A stretch of DNA of 64,000 bases from DAOUJI01 sp965219565 (GTDB lineage Bacteria; Chloroflexota; Dehalococcoidia; Lucifugimonadales; JAGWBF01), in NCBI GenBank assembly GCA_965219565.1, contig OZ244780.1:1736001-1800000 (forward strand), read 5' to 3'. Of the stretch, positions 50,031-57,897 are shown piece by piece (within the stretch, counting starts at the first letter, position 1; every line of letters begins with the position of its first letter). The notes beneath the pieces were generated by a model that had not been told where the DNA came from, did no database searches, and was given only the letters and a program-made list of their open reading frames with translations. A program made the translations under genes and the position numbers.

Positions 50031-50618
50031 TTGCCCCAGCTTCCTTCCAGGTTAGAGCTCTTGCAGTCCCTCTCTGGTGAATTCCCGGAAGACCCGGTGG
50101 TCTTTACCTGCGGGGCCACATCGAGGGAAATGGCCCACGCCGACCGGCGCCCCAACCATCTCTACGTGGTGGACTCAATGGGCATCGTAAGCTCGGTCCT
50201 GCTGGGCTTGAGCCTCTCCTTGGAGGGTAGTTCGGTCAATAAGTGCGTGGGTGTCGAGGGCGACGGCGGCATGTTGATGAACTTAAACGCTCTCGCCACC
50301 ATAGGCCACGTTAAACCCAAAAACCTTCTGCTAGTTGTGTTGGACAACGAGTCCTATGCGTCGACAGGAGGGCAACCGACTTTCACCACTGAATTGGACC
50401 TGTCCAGGGTTGCCGAATCATGTGGCCTCAGGACTTGGAAGGCCGAAAGCGCTGAGGAGTTCAGGGCGGCCCTTGCGTCGGCGGCTGAGGTGGAAGGGCC
50501 AGGGTTCATCCACGCCAAGATAGCTCCCGGAAACGCTGACGTGCCTCTGCTGCTGGACGACCCGGCCCTGTTGTCCGGCGGGTTTGCCGCCTGGCTGGAC
50601 AACCGTACCGGGCGATGA
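50031..50618 (+). CDS. TPP-dependent decarboxylase, beta (diphosphate-domain) subunit, sulfopyruvate decarboxylase-like
   Basis: 195 residues from a TTG at 50031, five bases after AAGGAG. GVEGDGGMLMNLNALATIG and, about 25 residues later, LLLVVLDNESYASTGGQPT form the GDG-x~25-N magnesium-diphosphate motif; this is the ComE-type C-terminal half. Splitting of the TPP enzyme into two short chains is known for ComDE. An alternative is a phosphonopyruvate or other 2-oxoacid decarboxylase. Confidence 0.83.
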   Translation: MPQLPSRLELLQSLSGEFPEDPVVFTCGATSREMAHADRRPNHLYVVDSMGIVSSVLLGLSLSLEGSSVNKCVGVEGDGGMLMNLNALATIGHVKPKNLLLVVLDNESYASTGGQPTFTTELDLSRVAESCGLRTWKAESAEEFRAALASAAEVEGPGFIHAKIAPGNADVPLLLDDPALLSGGFAAWLDNRTGR

Positions 50619-50722
50619 CCTGCCTTGGCCCCCATAGGAGGCGGCGTTGATTTAATGACCCTTGGTCGCTATTATTATTGGTCGGGCGTCACGAAAACCA
50701 ACAGGAGCTATCAACAGGACGA

Positions 50723-51379
50723 ATGTATGTAGATATGCACTCCCATTCGGTCTCCTCCGATGACTCACGGGCCACGGTGGAGCAGTACATGAAATGGATT
50801 CAAGTGGTGAGGAAGAAAGGCAACGTCATAGATGCCGTGGTCCTCACCGAGCACAGGAAGTTCGACTTGGACGCCGACTATTCTGCCCTGGCCGAAGAGT
50901 ATGGGGTAAGGATATTCAAGGGTTCGGAGCTCGACACGTACTACGGCCACTTTCTGGTCTACGGCGTCACTCAGGAGTTGCTGAACGTCATGGACTTTGG
51001 AAACGTGCGCATGGACTCGCATCAACTGATGTCCGAGGCCAGAAAGCACGGAGCCATTGCCGTTCCGGCGCATCCTGGACGCCCCGGAGTCGGGCTCTGT
51101 GGCTTCATCGCCGACGGAGTGGAGTTCCCAGACGTCGGTATTGTGGAAACCCACAACGGCGGCGCCCGAAAGGGCGAGAACGAAAAAGCCATTGAGCTGG
51201 CCGAGAATCTGGGCTACAGGGGCATCGGAGGCAGCGACGCCCATCTGGTTAGCGCAATTGCTGCTTGTATGACCTGGTTCAGCGGAGACGTAAGGAACGA
51301 GCTGGACTTGGTTGAGGCCCTTCTGTCCAGGGATTTCATGCCAGTGAGGCTGGAGGAGACGGCCGCAGGGAACGGTTGA
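50723..51379 (+). CDS. PHP-domain metal-dependent phosphoesterase-like protein
   Basis: 218 residues from the ATG at 50723. MHSHSVSSDD is the HxH-x4-DD entry motif of PHP proteins, followed by VLTEH, PAHPGR and GGSDAHLVS with further metal residues. Family members include histidinol phosphatase-like and polymerase-associated phosphoesterases. Between a TPP enzyme and paired MaoC genes, so it may act in the same pathway. An in-frame ATG at 50678 lacks a ribosome site. Confidence 0.8.
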   Translation: MYVDMHSHSVSSDDSRATVEQYMKWIQVVRKKGNVIDAVVLTEHRKFDLDADYSALAEEYGVRIFKGSELDTYYGHFLVYGVTQELLNVMDFGNVRMDSHQLMSEARKHGAIAVPAHPGRPGVGLCGFIADGVEFPDVGIVETHNGGARKGENEKAIELAENLGYRGIGGSDAHLVSAIAACMTWFSGDVRNELDLVEALLSRDFMPVRLEETAAGNG

Positions 51380-51394
51380 TGAATCGGAGGAGAT

Positions 51395-51844
51395 ATGACG
51401 CTTGAACTAGATTACGACAGGTCCATTCTTGGTAAGGAATACAACACTGGCCCTTTCCACGTTTCTGCCGACTTGATTCTGGACTATTGCAAGGCGCTAG
51501 GAGAGACGAACCCAATATACACCGACGAGGAGGCCGCCAAGAAAGCCGGTCACGCCGGGCTGGTGGCGCCGCCGGCGCTGTGCAGTGTCTTTGTCCGTCA
51601 GGTGACGACCCCCGACATCAAGCTGAACTTCGGGACCCTGCGATTTCACGCCGGACAGATGGTGGCTCCTGAAGCCGACATAATCGCGGGGGACTCCCTG
51701 TCGGCCTCCACATTCCTGAAAGAGGTCTATCCGAAGACGGGGCGCACGGGCACCATGGTGTTTATGGTGTGGGAAACGGTGTTCACCAATCAAAAAGGCG
51801 AGAGGGTGGCTGACGTACAGGAATCCTTCGCCGCCCGGGAGTGA
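51395..51844 (+). CDS. MaoC-like hotdog protein, N-terminal-type subunit
   Basis: 149 residues. YNTGPFHVSADLILDYCKALGETNPIY with later AGLVAPPALCSVFV is the N-terminal MaoC/hydratase-type hotdog domain. It probably forms a heterodimer with the next gene product, which overlaps its stop almost immediately (51842-51845). Paired MaoC subunits are known enoyl-CoA hydratases. GGAGG precedes the ATG. Confidence 0.82.
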   Translation: MTLELDYDRSILGKEYNTGPFHVSADLILDYCKALGETNPIYTDEEAAKKAGHAGLVAPPALCSVFVRQVTTPDIKLNFGTLRFHAGQMVAPEADIIAGDSLSASTFLKEVYPKTGRTGTMVFMVWETVFTNQKGERVADVQESFAARE

Positions 51845-52288
51845 ATGATGGCATACGGAGACCTGATAACCTACGAAGACATTGACCTGGGTGACGAGGT
51901 CGGACCCGTCCTCAAGAACATCACCGACGAAGATGTGGCGCTCTTCTGCGCCAATGCCTGGGGACAGACAGGTCCCACCAGGTTCACCAATATGGAGATA
52001 GCCCTCCAGAACAAGCTGAAAGCCCCCATCGTTCCCGGAGTGATGAGCGTGGGCCTGATGACCCAACTTATCACCGGTTGGTCGCCCAACGCCGTCTTGA
52101 AGAACCTGGACGTGGTCTTTCGCCAACCCGTGCCACACGTAGAGGTCACTCTAAGCGCCTTGGTCACGGACAAGCGAGAAGAGGACGGCGACAACATTCT
52201 GGAGTGCGACGTCTACTTGTCCAATGAAGAGAGCGGACGTCTTATCATAGGCAAGGCCATAGTGACCCTGCCCTCCAAGGGAAGCTAG
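51845..52288 (+). CDS. MaoC-like hotdog protein, C-terminal-type subunit
   Basis: 147 residues with the segments TRFTNMEIALQNKLKAPIVPGVMSVGLMTQLITGW and a final IIGKAIVTLPS; the APIVPGVMS region corresponds to the D-x4-H region of catalytic MaoC hydratases, but the usual catalytic His is not evident. The ATG at 51845 directly follows the partner's stop; a second ATG is at 51848. Likely heteromeric hydratase with the preceding gene product. Confidence 0.78.
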   Translation: MMAYGDLITYEDIDLGDEVGPVLKNITDEDVALFCANAWGQTGPTRFTNMEIALQNKLKAPIVPGVMSVGLMTQLITGWSPNAVLKNLDVVFRQPVPHVEVTLSALVTDKREEDGDNILECDVYLSNEESGRLIIGKAIVTLPSKGS

Positions 52289-52303
52289 ACTTCCGGTTTT
52301 CCG

Positions 52304-53122
52304 TTGCCACGGGACATCGTATCCTCCACGCTTCGCCAGGGTTTGTATACCAGGGTTGTGGGACGACGGCTTCTCTATCACCGTCGCCTTGAGTCCACAA
52401 TGGACGAGGCGGCCCGTCTGGCGAAAGAGTCCGACGATGACGGAATCGTGGTGGTGGCGGAAGAGCAGACAGCCGCCCGCGGCCGTTTCCAGCGCCAGTG
52501 GATTTCCGAACCTGGGAACCTCTACCTGTCCGTGGCGCTCCGCCCGTCGCCTTGGGGTCTCCAGTACGTCTCCATAATGGCGGGTCTGGCCGTGGCACGG
52601 GCCATTCGACGGTCCACCGGCCTGCAACCCACGCTAAAATGGCCCAACGACATCCGCCTGGACGGCAAGAAAGTGTGCGGCGTTCTGGTCGAAAGCTCCC
52701 TCACTGGAGGCGTCGTGGACTGGGCCGTTGTGGGCATCGGATTGAACGTCGCTTTGAAAACGGGGGACTTCCCGGAAATTGCCGACATCGCGACCAGCGT
52801 CAACGAAGCATTGGGAGCCGAGGCGGACCGTACCACGCTCCTGGGGAGCCTTCTGCATGAACTGGACCGCTTGTACATGCCGCTGCGTAGAGTGGCACAG
52901 CCCAGCCCGTCGGAAGTGGAACCCGCCTTGCTGGAATGGAAGGGACTCCTGGACACCCTTGGCAGGCGCGTTAGGGTGCAGTGGAAGGATGAGGTCTACG
53001 AGGGCATGGCTGAGGACGTGGACTCGTCAGGGAACCTGATTCTCAGGACGGACAACGGTGTAGTAACGCTTATTGCGGGAGAAGTTACTTCGCAGATCGA
53101 CGTCGCGGAGCCGATAGGCTAA
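52304..53122 (+). CDS. birA: Biotin-[acetyl-CoA-carboxylase] ligase (no HTH domain)
   Basis: 272 residues from a TTG. RLESTMDEAARLAK, AEEQTAARGRFQRQWISEPGNLYLSVALRP (biotinyl-adenylate loop), LKWPNDIRLDGKKVCGVLVE and the C-terminal SH3-like domain (GRRVRVQW) are all typical. The regulatory winged helix of bifunctional BirA is absent. No strong ribosome site is seen, so the exact start is uncertain. No biotin carboxylase or carrier is nearby. Confidence 0.9.
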   Translation: MPRDIVSSTLRQGLYTRVVGRRLLYHRRLESTMDEAARLAKESDDDGIVVVAEEQTAARGRFQRQWISEPGNLYLSVALRPSPWGLQYVSIMAGLAVARAIRRSTGLQPTLKWPNDIRLDGKKVCGVLVESSLTGGVVDWAVVGIGLNVALKTGDFPEIADIATSVNEALGAEADRTTLLGSLLHELDRLYMPLRRVAQPSPSEVEPALLEWKGLLDTLGRRVRVQWKDEVYEGMAEDVDSSGNLILRTDNGVVTLIAGEVTSQIDVAEPIG

Positions 53123-53133
53123 GGAGGCGGAAG

Positions 53134-53931
53134 TTGCTGGAAAGCCTTTCTCTGGACGGCAAGTCCATCATCATCACCGGAGGGGGTACTGGCTTGGGCC
53201 GGGCCATGGTGAACGCATTGGCCCGGGCCGGCGCCGACGTGGCCATCGCCGCCCGCAGGACGGGACCCATCGAGGAGGCCGCCGACGAGGTCAGGTCTCT
53301 GGGGAGAAGGTCCCTTGCCATCGCCTGCGACGTGGCCGACTCAGCCCAGGTGGATGCGATGGTTGAAACGACCATCGCCGAACTTGGAAAAGTCGACGTG
53401 ATGATCAACAACGCTGGACGCACCAACAATCCCCGGATACCTATCTGGGAGGTGACCGACGAGATATGGCGGTCGGAAATCGACGTGAACCTGTCGGGTG
53501 CCTTCTTCTGCGCCAGGGCCGTGTCAAAGCACATGGCCGACAGGGGCAAAGGGAAGATAATCAACGTGGCCTCCGGTTTTGGAATCAGGGCAGGCCGTGA
53601 CATCTACACCTACGCGTGCGGCAAGGGAGGCATGATGCAGTTGACCCGCACCCTTGCATTCAGCCTGGCCCGCTATGGCATCACCGCCAACACCATCGTC
53701 CCTGGCTTCATTCCCACCCGGGGTGTCGAGTCCATGCGGTCGGGTCTGCCGGCGTCGGGAGATTCCCTGCCCACGGGCAAGCTGGGAAAGCCCGAGGACA
53801 TGGGGCCTGTCGCGGTGTTCCTGTCCTCCGACGCCTCTGACTACATGACCGGGGAGATGATCATACTGGACGGAGGAGCCATGGCTGGCGGAATTGCTCC
53901 CACGGGCCACGCCCCGGTTATGCCTCTCTAG
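53134..53931 (+). CDS. Short-chain dehydrogenase/reductase
   Basis: 265 residues from a TTG. TGGGTGLG (cofactor loop), NNAG, VASGFG (Ser) and Y-T-Y-A-C-G-K (Tyr-x3-Lys) are all present, with Ser 13 residues before Tyr as usual. The C-terminal GEMIILDGGAMAGG is typical of SDR multimers. Followed 43 bp later by a second SDR that lacks key residues. Substrate unknown. Confidence 0.88.
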   Translation: MLESLSLDGKSIIITGGGTGLGRAMVNALARAGADVAIAARRTGPIEEAADEVRSLGRRSLAIACDVADSAQVDAMVETTIAELGKVDVMINNAGRTNNPRIPIWEVTDEIWRSEIDVNLSGAFFCARAVSKHMADRGKGKIINVASGFGIRAGRDIYTYACGKGGMMQLTRTLAFSLARYGITANTIVPGFIPTRGVESMRSGLPASGDSLPTGKLGKPEDMGPVAVFLSSDASDYMTGEMIILDGGAMAGGIAPTGHAPVMPL

Positions 53932-53974
53932 ACGTATACCGTGCAAAAAATAGACTGCAAGCCTGGAGGATGAC

Positions 53975-54703
53975 ATGCCCCTGATTGATGAGTACGACTT
54001 GGCTGGCCGAGTGGCAGTAGTGGCCACGGACGACCTGCTTTTCGGCCCGCCGGTGGCGGAGGCGCTGCAGGAGGCCAACGCTCAAGTCCACGTGGTCTCG
54101 TCCAATCAGGCTGTGCTGGAGGCCGCCAACGGCGGCGTGTTCTGTGACTTCTCCACAGAGGAGGCCTTGGAAGACGCAATACACGCTATAGCAGGGGCCG
54201 ACGGACGTGTGGACATTCTCGTAAACAACTTTCGCGCCGATCACGCAAGGCCCTTCGATGAGGTGGACTTGGACGAGTTCGGCGCCGTCTTGAGACGGAA
54301 CCTCAGACCTGTCTACATCGCCAGCCGGGTGGTGTCCAGGCGGATGGTCCGGGACCAATACGGGCGCATCGTCAATCTCATCTCCGACTTGGCCGAGCGG
54401 GGTATGAAGAACTCCGCTGCTTACTGCGCGAGCCAGGGAGCGGTGTTGCAGCTGACCAGAGCGTTGGCTATGGAGTTGGGCGCCAACAACATACGCGTCA
54501 ACGCGGTGGGTGTGGGCTGGTACACCGAGGCGCCCTCGCCTGAGGACGCCGAGCGGGAGCAGCTGGTCAGGTATATACCCCTCCGCCGAAAGGGAAGCCC
54601 CGCGGACATAGCTCCCCTCGTGGTTTTTGCGGCCTCCGAGTCCTGCGACTATACGACGGGCCACCCCATTTACGTGGACGGAGGGTTGATGGCCCGACCG
54701 TAG
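53975..54703 (+). CDS. Degenerate short-chain dehydrogenase-like protein
   Basis: 242 residues with an SDR fold by its length and C-terminal GHPIYVDGG. The Gly-rich loop is replaced by ATDDLLFGPPVA, NNAG by VNNFRAD, and the active-site Lys by Gln (A-A-Y-C-A-S-Q). Tyr and the Ser 13 residues earlier remain. It may have lost NAD(P) binding or dehydrogenase activity, or use an altered mechanism. Adjacent to an intact SDR (53134-53931), so a regulatory or heteromeric role is possible. Confidence 0.8.
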   Translation: MPLIDEYDLAGRVAVVATDDLLFGPPVAEALQEANAQVHVVSSNQAVLEAANGGVFCDFSTEEALEDAIHAIAGADGRVDILVNNFRADHARPFDEVDLDEFGAVLRRNLRPVYIASRVVSRRMVRDQYGRIVNLISDLAERGMKNSAAYCASQGAVLQLTRALAMELGANNIRVNAVGVGWYTEAPSPEDAEREQLVRYIPLRRKGSPADIAPLVVFAASESCDYTTGHPIYVDGGLMARP

Positions 54704-54731
54704 CGGGGTGTGTAAGTAGTATACTGTTGAT

Positions 54732-55028
54732 GTGGTTCGAGATGCGCAGGGGAAGTGGATACGCCTGACCGATGAACGGAAGAACCACATTCTGGCAAGG
54801 CATCCCGAAATGGATGGGATGGAGCAGGCTATTGTCGAAACCCTGGAAAGCCCGGACGCAGTCATTCGTTCCATTAGAGACCCTGAACATGTCCGTGAGC
54901 ACTACAAGTGGTTCGCCGACACGTCCAGAGGGGCCAAGTTCCTGCGTACGGTAGTGAGATATTCCGAGGACGATGCTTTCTTGATAACCACCCACTTCAC
55001 CCGGCGAATACCGAGAAGAGGTGAGTAA
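54732..55028 (+). CDS. Small toxin-like protein (RelE/barnase/EndoU-type, tentative)
   Basis: 98 residues from a GTG. RLTDERKNHILARHPEMDGMEQAIVETLESPDAVI is typical of small RNase-like toxins of the DUF4258/PBECR type, with the ARHPE histidine near the N-terminus. TATACT ends six bases before the GTG, so the message may be leaderless. The stop overlaps the next start (ATG at 55028), a DUF2283-type protein, so the pair has toxin-antitoxin organisation. Family call tentative. Confidence 0.6.
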   Translation: MVRDAQGKWIRLTDERKNHILARHPEMDGMEQAIVETLESPDAVIRSIRDPEHVREHYKWFADTSRGAKFLRTVVRYSEDDAFLITTHFTRRIPRRGE

Positions 55029-55267
55029 TGGACCCGAAACGGGTTAATATCTGGTATGACCCCGAAGCTGATTTCCTTGAGGTAATGTGGGAAGACAGGA
55101 GTGGGGATTTCGTCGAGACTACAGATGGCCAAGCCCACGTGAAGGTTGACGACGATGGGAACGTTTTGGGGTTTCAGATTCTAGCCCTGAGTAAGCTCAC
55201 CGCCCCCTTGGACGTTGATTTCGAATATGCGGTCCATGAGGAACCAGCCAACCAAGCCCCTTCCTGA
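55028..55267 (+). CDS. DUF2283-type small protein (putative antitoxin)
   Basis: 79 residues. VNIWYDPEADFLEVMWED and HVKVDDDGNVLGFQILALSKL are the DUF2283 pattern, a small all-beta protein. DUF2283 genes often follow DUF4258-like toxin genes, and this one starts at the stop of such a gene. GAAGAGGTG ends just before the ATG. Proposed to be the antitoxin of the pair. Confidence 0.75.
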   Translation: MDPKRVNIWYDPEADFLEVMWEDRSGDFVETTDGQAHVKVDDDGNVLGFQILALSKLTAPLDVDFEYAVHEEPANQAPS

Positions 55268-55329
55268 TGTATAGAGTTTAGGCGCCCCCTGCCAGGAACA
55301 GCGGGGACTTGTTGGATCGACTCGACGCC

Positions 55330-55356
55330 TTGGCACCCAACGGCCGATGCTACAAT
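55330..55356 (+). promoter_or_regulatory. Probable promoter of the CoA-transferase pair
   Basis: TTGGCA (55330-55335), 15 bp, TACAAT (55351-55356). Confidence 0.45.
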
Positions 55357-55382
55357 AGCACGGACATTTACCGAGTTGCCCT

Positions 55383-56648
55383 ATGACCGACTGTCAGACC
55401 GACAATTTTCTCAGCCCCTACCGAGTCCTGGACCTCAGCGACGAGCGGGGGATCCTGTGCGGCAAGATCCTTGCCGACCTGGGGGCCGACGTAGTCCAGA
55501 TAGAACCTCCAGCGGGAAGCTCCGCCCGGCTTCGAGGGCCTTTCTACAAGAACGAACCTGGGCCTGAAAACAGCCTGTTCTGGTGGGCTTATTCCGCCGG
55601 AAAGCGCAGCGTCACGCTGGACATCGCCAAGCCGCAAGGGGCGGAGCTGGTCAAACGGCTGGTGAAGAACGCCCACTTCCTGGTTGAGTCCTATCACCCC
55701 GGCTACATGGAGTCCCTTGGGCTGGGCTATTCCGACCTAGAGGCCCTCAACCCGGGCTTGGTAATGGTTTCCATTACGTCTTTTGGCCAGAAGGGGCCCT
55801 ACGGGGATTACAAAGGTTCGGACATCGTGGGCATGGCGCTTGGAGGGTTCATGCACCTGACGGGCGACCAGGACAGGCCCCCGCTCAGGATAAGCCACCC
55901 CCAGTTCTACCTTCACGGAGCTTCCGCCGGGGCGCTTGGGGCCATGCTTGCCCACACCCACAGGGCGGCGACGGGCGAAGGCCAACACGTGGACGTTTCC
56001 TGCCAGCAGGCCGCCGCCAAGACCCTGGCCCACGCCCCCCAGTTCTGGGATGCCCAGGGAGTTGTTCTAAGGCGCATGGGGCCGTACAGGCCCACCGCCG
56101 GAGACTCGATGGTGAGGGTCAACTGGAAATGTAAAGACGGCTTCGTCAACTTCATGCCACAGGGCGGCGGGCCGGGTGTGTCTGCCAGCACCCGCGCTAT
56201 GCTGGCCTGGATGAGAGAAGAAGACATGGGAAGCGACTCGTTGGACGCCGTTAGATGGGAACAGATGCACTATTCCGAAGTGCCCGGCGACGTTATGAGG
56301 CAAGGGGTCGTAGACTTTGGCCGCTTCATCGAGACCAAGACCAAGGATGAGCTTATCGCAGAAAGCAGGAACCGACGCATAATTCTGTTTCCCCTCAACA
56401 CCCACGAAGACATCCTTGAGTACCCACAATTGAGCGAGAGGGACTACTTCGTCTCCCTCCCCCACCCAGAACTTGGAACATCGGTGAAGTATCCGGGCCG
56501 TTTCATATTGGACGGAGTCGCTGACCGCGTAGGTCCGCGCAGCCGCGCGCCGCTGTTGGGAGAGCACAACAGTGAGATATACGGCGGTGAGCTTGGGATG
56601 GCGGACGACGAAATCGCATCTCTGAAGGGAAGCGGGATAATCCGATGA
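55383..56648 (+). CDS. Family III CoA-transferase-like protein lacking the catalytic Asp
   Basis: 421 residues of the CaiB/BaiF family. YRVLDLSDERGILCGKILADLGADVVQIEPP opens it and HRAATGEGQHVDVSCQQAAA follows the active-site region. The alignment expects an Asp four residues before the conserved Gly; here that stretch reads ISHPQFYLHGAS, with Phe175 at the Asp position. The next gene, overlapping by 4 bp, keeps Asp. The pair may form a heterodimer, as known for other family III CoA-transferases. Confidence 0.85.
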   Translation: MTDCQTDNFLSPYRVLDLSDERGILCGKILADLGADVVQIEPPAGSSARLRGPFYKNEPGPENSLFWWAYSAGKRSVTLDIAKPQGAELVKRLVKNAHFLVESYHPGYMESLGLGYSDLEALNPGLVMVSITSFGQKGPYGDYKGSDIVGMALGGFMHLTGDQDRPPLRISHPQFYLHGASAGALGAMLAHTHRAATGEGQHVDVSCQQAAAKTLAHAPQFWDAQGVVLRRMGPYRPTAGDSMVRVNWKCKDGFVNFMPQGGGPGVSASTRAMLAWMREEDMGSDSLDAVRWEQMHYSEVPGDVMRQGVVDFGRFIETKTKDELIAESRNRRIILFPLNTHEDILEYPQLSERDYFVSLPHPELGTSVKYPGRFILDGVADRVGPRSRAPLLGEHNSEIYGGELGMADDEIASLKGSGIIR

Positions 56649-57865
56649 CGGTGAAACCCCTTGAAGGGCTGAAAATCTTGGACTTCTGCTGGGTGGTGGC
56701 AGGGCCGCTGACCACCAAGTACCTGGCCGAATACGGGGCCGACGTCATCCGCGTGGAGACGACAAAAAGGCCGGAGGTTCTTCGCAGGGGCGCGCCCTTC
56801 AAGGACGGTATATCCGGCATTAATCGGAGCGAGTATTTCGGCAACTACAACGTGGGGAAATACGGCGTAACCATCGACATGCAGAATCCCAGGGCAAGGG
56901 AGCTGGTGCTGAGAATCGCCCAATGGGCCGATGTGATAACCGAGAACTTCACGCCGGGGACCTTGGAAAAGTGGGAACTGGGCTATGAGGACCTGAAGAA
57001 GGCCAACGAGGGCATTATCCTGTTCAGTTCGTCCATGCTGGGACGGGGAGGCTCGATGTCCTCCCAGCCCGGTTTCGGTCCGGTGCTGGCGTCTCTGTCC
57101 GGCATGACCTATCTAACCGGCTGGCCCGATAGGGAACCCGTCAATCCCTATGGCGCCTATACCGACTTCATCATCCCGCGCTTTGCCGTGCCGGCGATAC
57201 TGGCCGCATGGGACTACAAAAAGCGCACCGGCCAGGGGACCCACCTGGACCTTTCCCAACTGGAAGCGTCGGTGCAGTTCTCCGCGCCGTTGGTCTTGGA
57301 CTACACCGTCAACGGCGCCATAAACGAGCGTCAGGGCAACCGCGACCCCGGCGCCGCACCCCACGGGACCTACCCCTGTAAGGGCGAAGACCGATGGATA
57401 GCCATCGCCTGTGACTCCGAAGAGGCCTGGCAAGGGCTGAGGTCCCTGGCCTGTCCGTTGGGTTCAGGATGGGCCTACGACGAGCGCTTCTCAACCCTGG
57501 AGGGCCGAAAAGCGGCTGAAGACGAGTTGGACGAGCTTGTAGGCCAATGGACCCAGCAATGGGACTCACGAGAGTTGATGGACAAACTGCAGGCGGCTGG
57601 AACTCCGGCGGGGGCCGTGAATGATTGCCGCGACTTGTTCGACGATGCCCAGTTGTCCTACAGGGGCCACTTCCAGTTTCCTGTGCATCCTGAAATCGGG
57701 CCATACGCGGCGTCCCGCAGCGAGATGGACCTGTCCAAGACGCCCGGCGCCATCGACCGACCGGCCCCGCTAATAGGAGAGCACAACGAGTTCGCCCTGA
57801 AAGGGCTAGTCGGCCTGTCAGATGAAGAGTACCGCTCCCTGGAGGAGGACGGAGTCCTGACGTAG
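56645..57865 (+). CDS. Family III CoA-transferase (CaiB/BaiF)
   Basis: 406 residues. LKILDFCWVVAGPLTTKYLAEYGADVIRVE is a strong CaiB start, TDFIIPRFAVPAILAAW holds the probable catalytic Asp174, and RTGQGTHLDLSQLEAS follows as usual. Moves CoA between carboxylic acids via an aspartyl-CoA anhydride. Overlaps the preceding CoA-transferase-like gene by 4 bp, so the two are coupled. Substrates unknown. Confidence 0.9.
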   Translation: MTVKPLEGLKILDFCWVVAGPLTTKYLAEYGADVIRVETTKRPEVLRRGAPFKDGISGINRSEYFGNYNVGKYGVTIDMQNPRARELVLRIAQWADVITENFTPGTLEKWELGYEDLKKANEGIILFSSSMLGRGGSMSSQPGFGPVLASLSGMTYLTGWPDREPVNPYGAYTDFIIPRFAVPAILAAWDYKKRTGQGTHLDLSQLEASVQFSAPLVLDYTVNGAINERQGNRDPGAAPHGTYPCKGEDRWIAIACDSEEAWQGLRSLACPLGSGWAYDERFSTLEGRKAAEDELDELVGQWTQQWDSRELMDKLQAAGTPAGAVNDCRDLFDDAQLSYRGHFQFPVHPEIGPYAASRSEMDLSKTPGAIDRPAPLIGEHNEFALKGLVGLSDEEYRSLEEDGVLT

Positions 57866-57897
57866 GGGTTGACGCCTGTCGTAAGAGTCTCGGGGGG

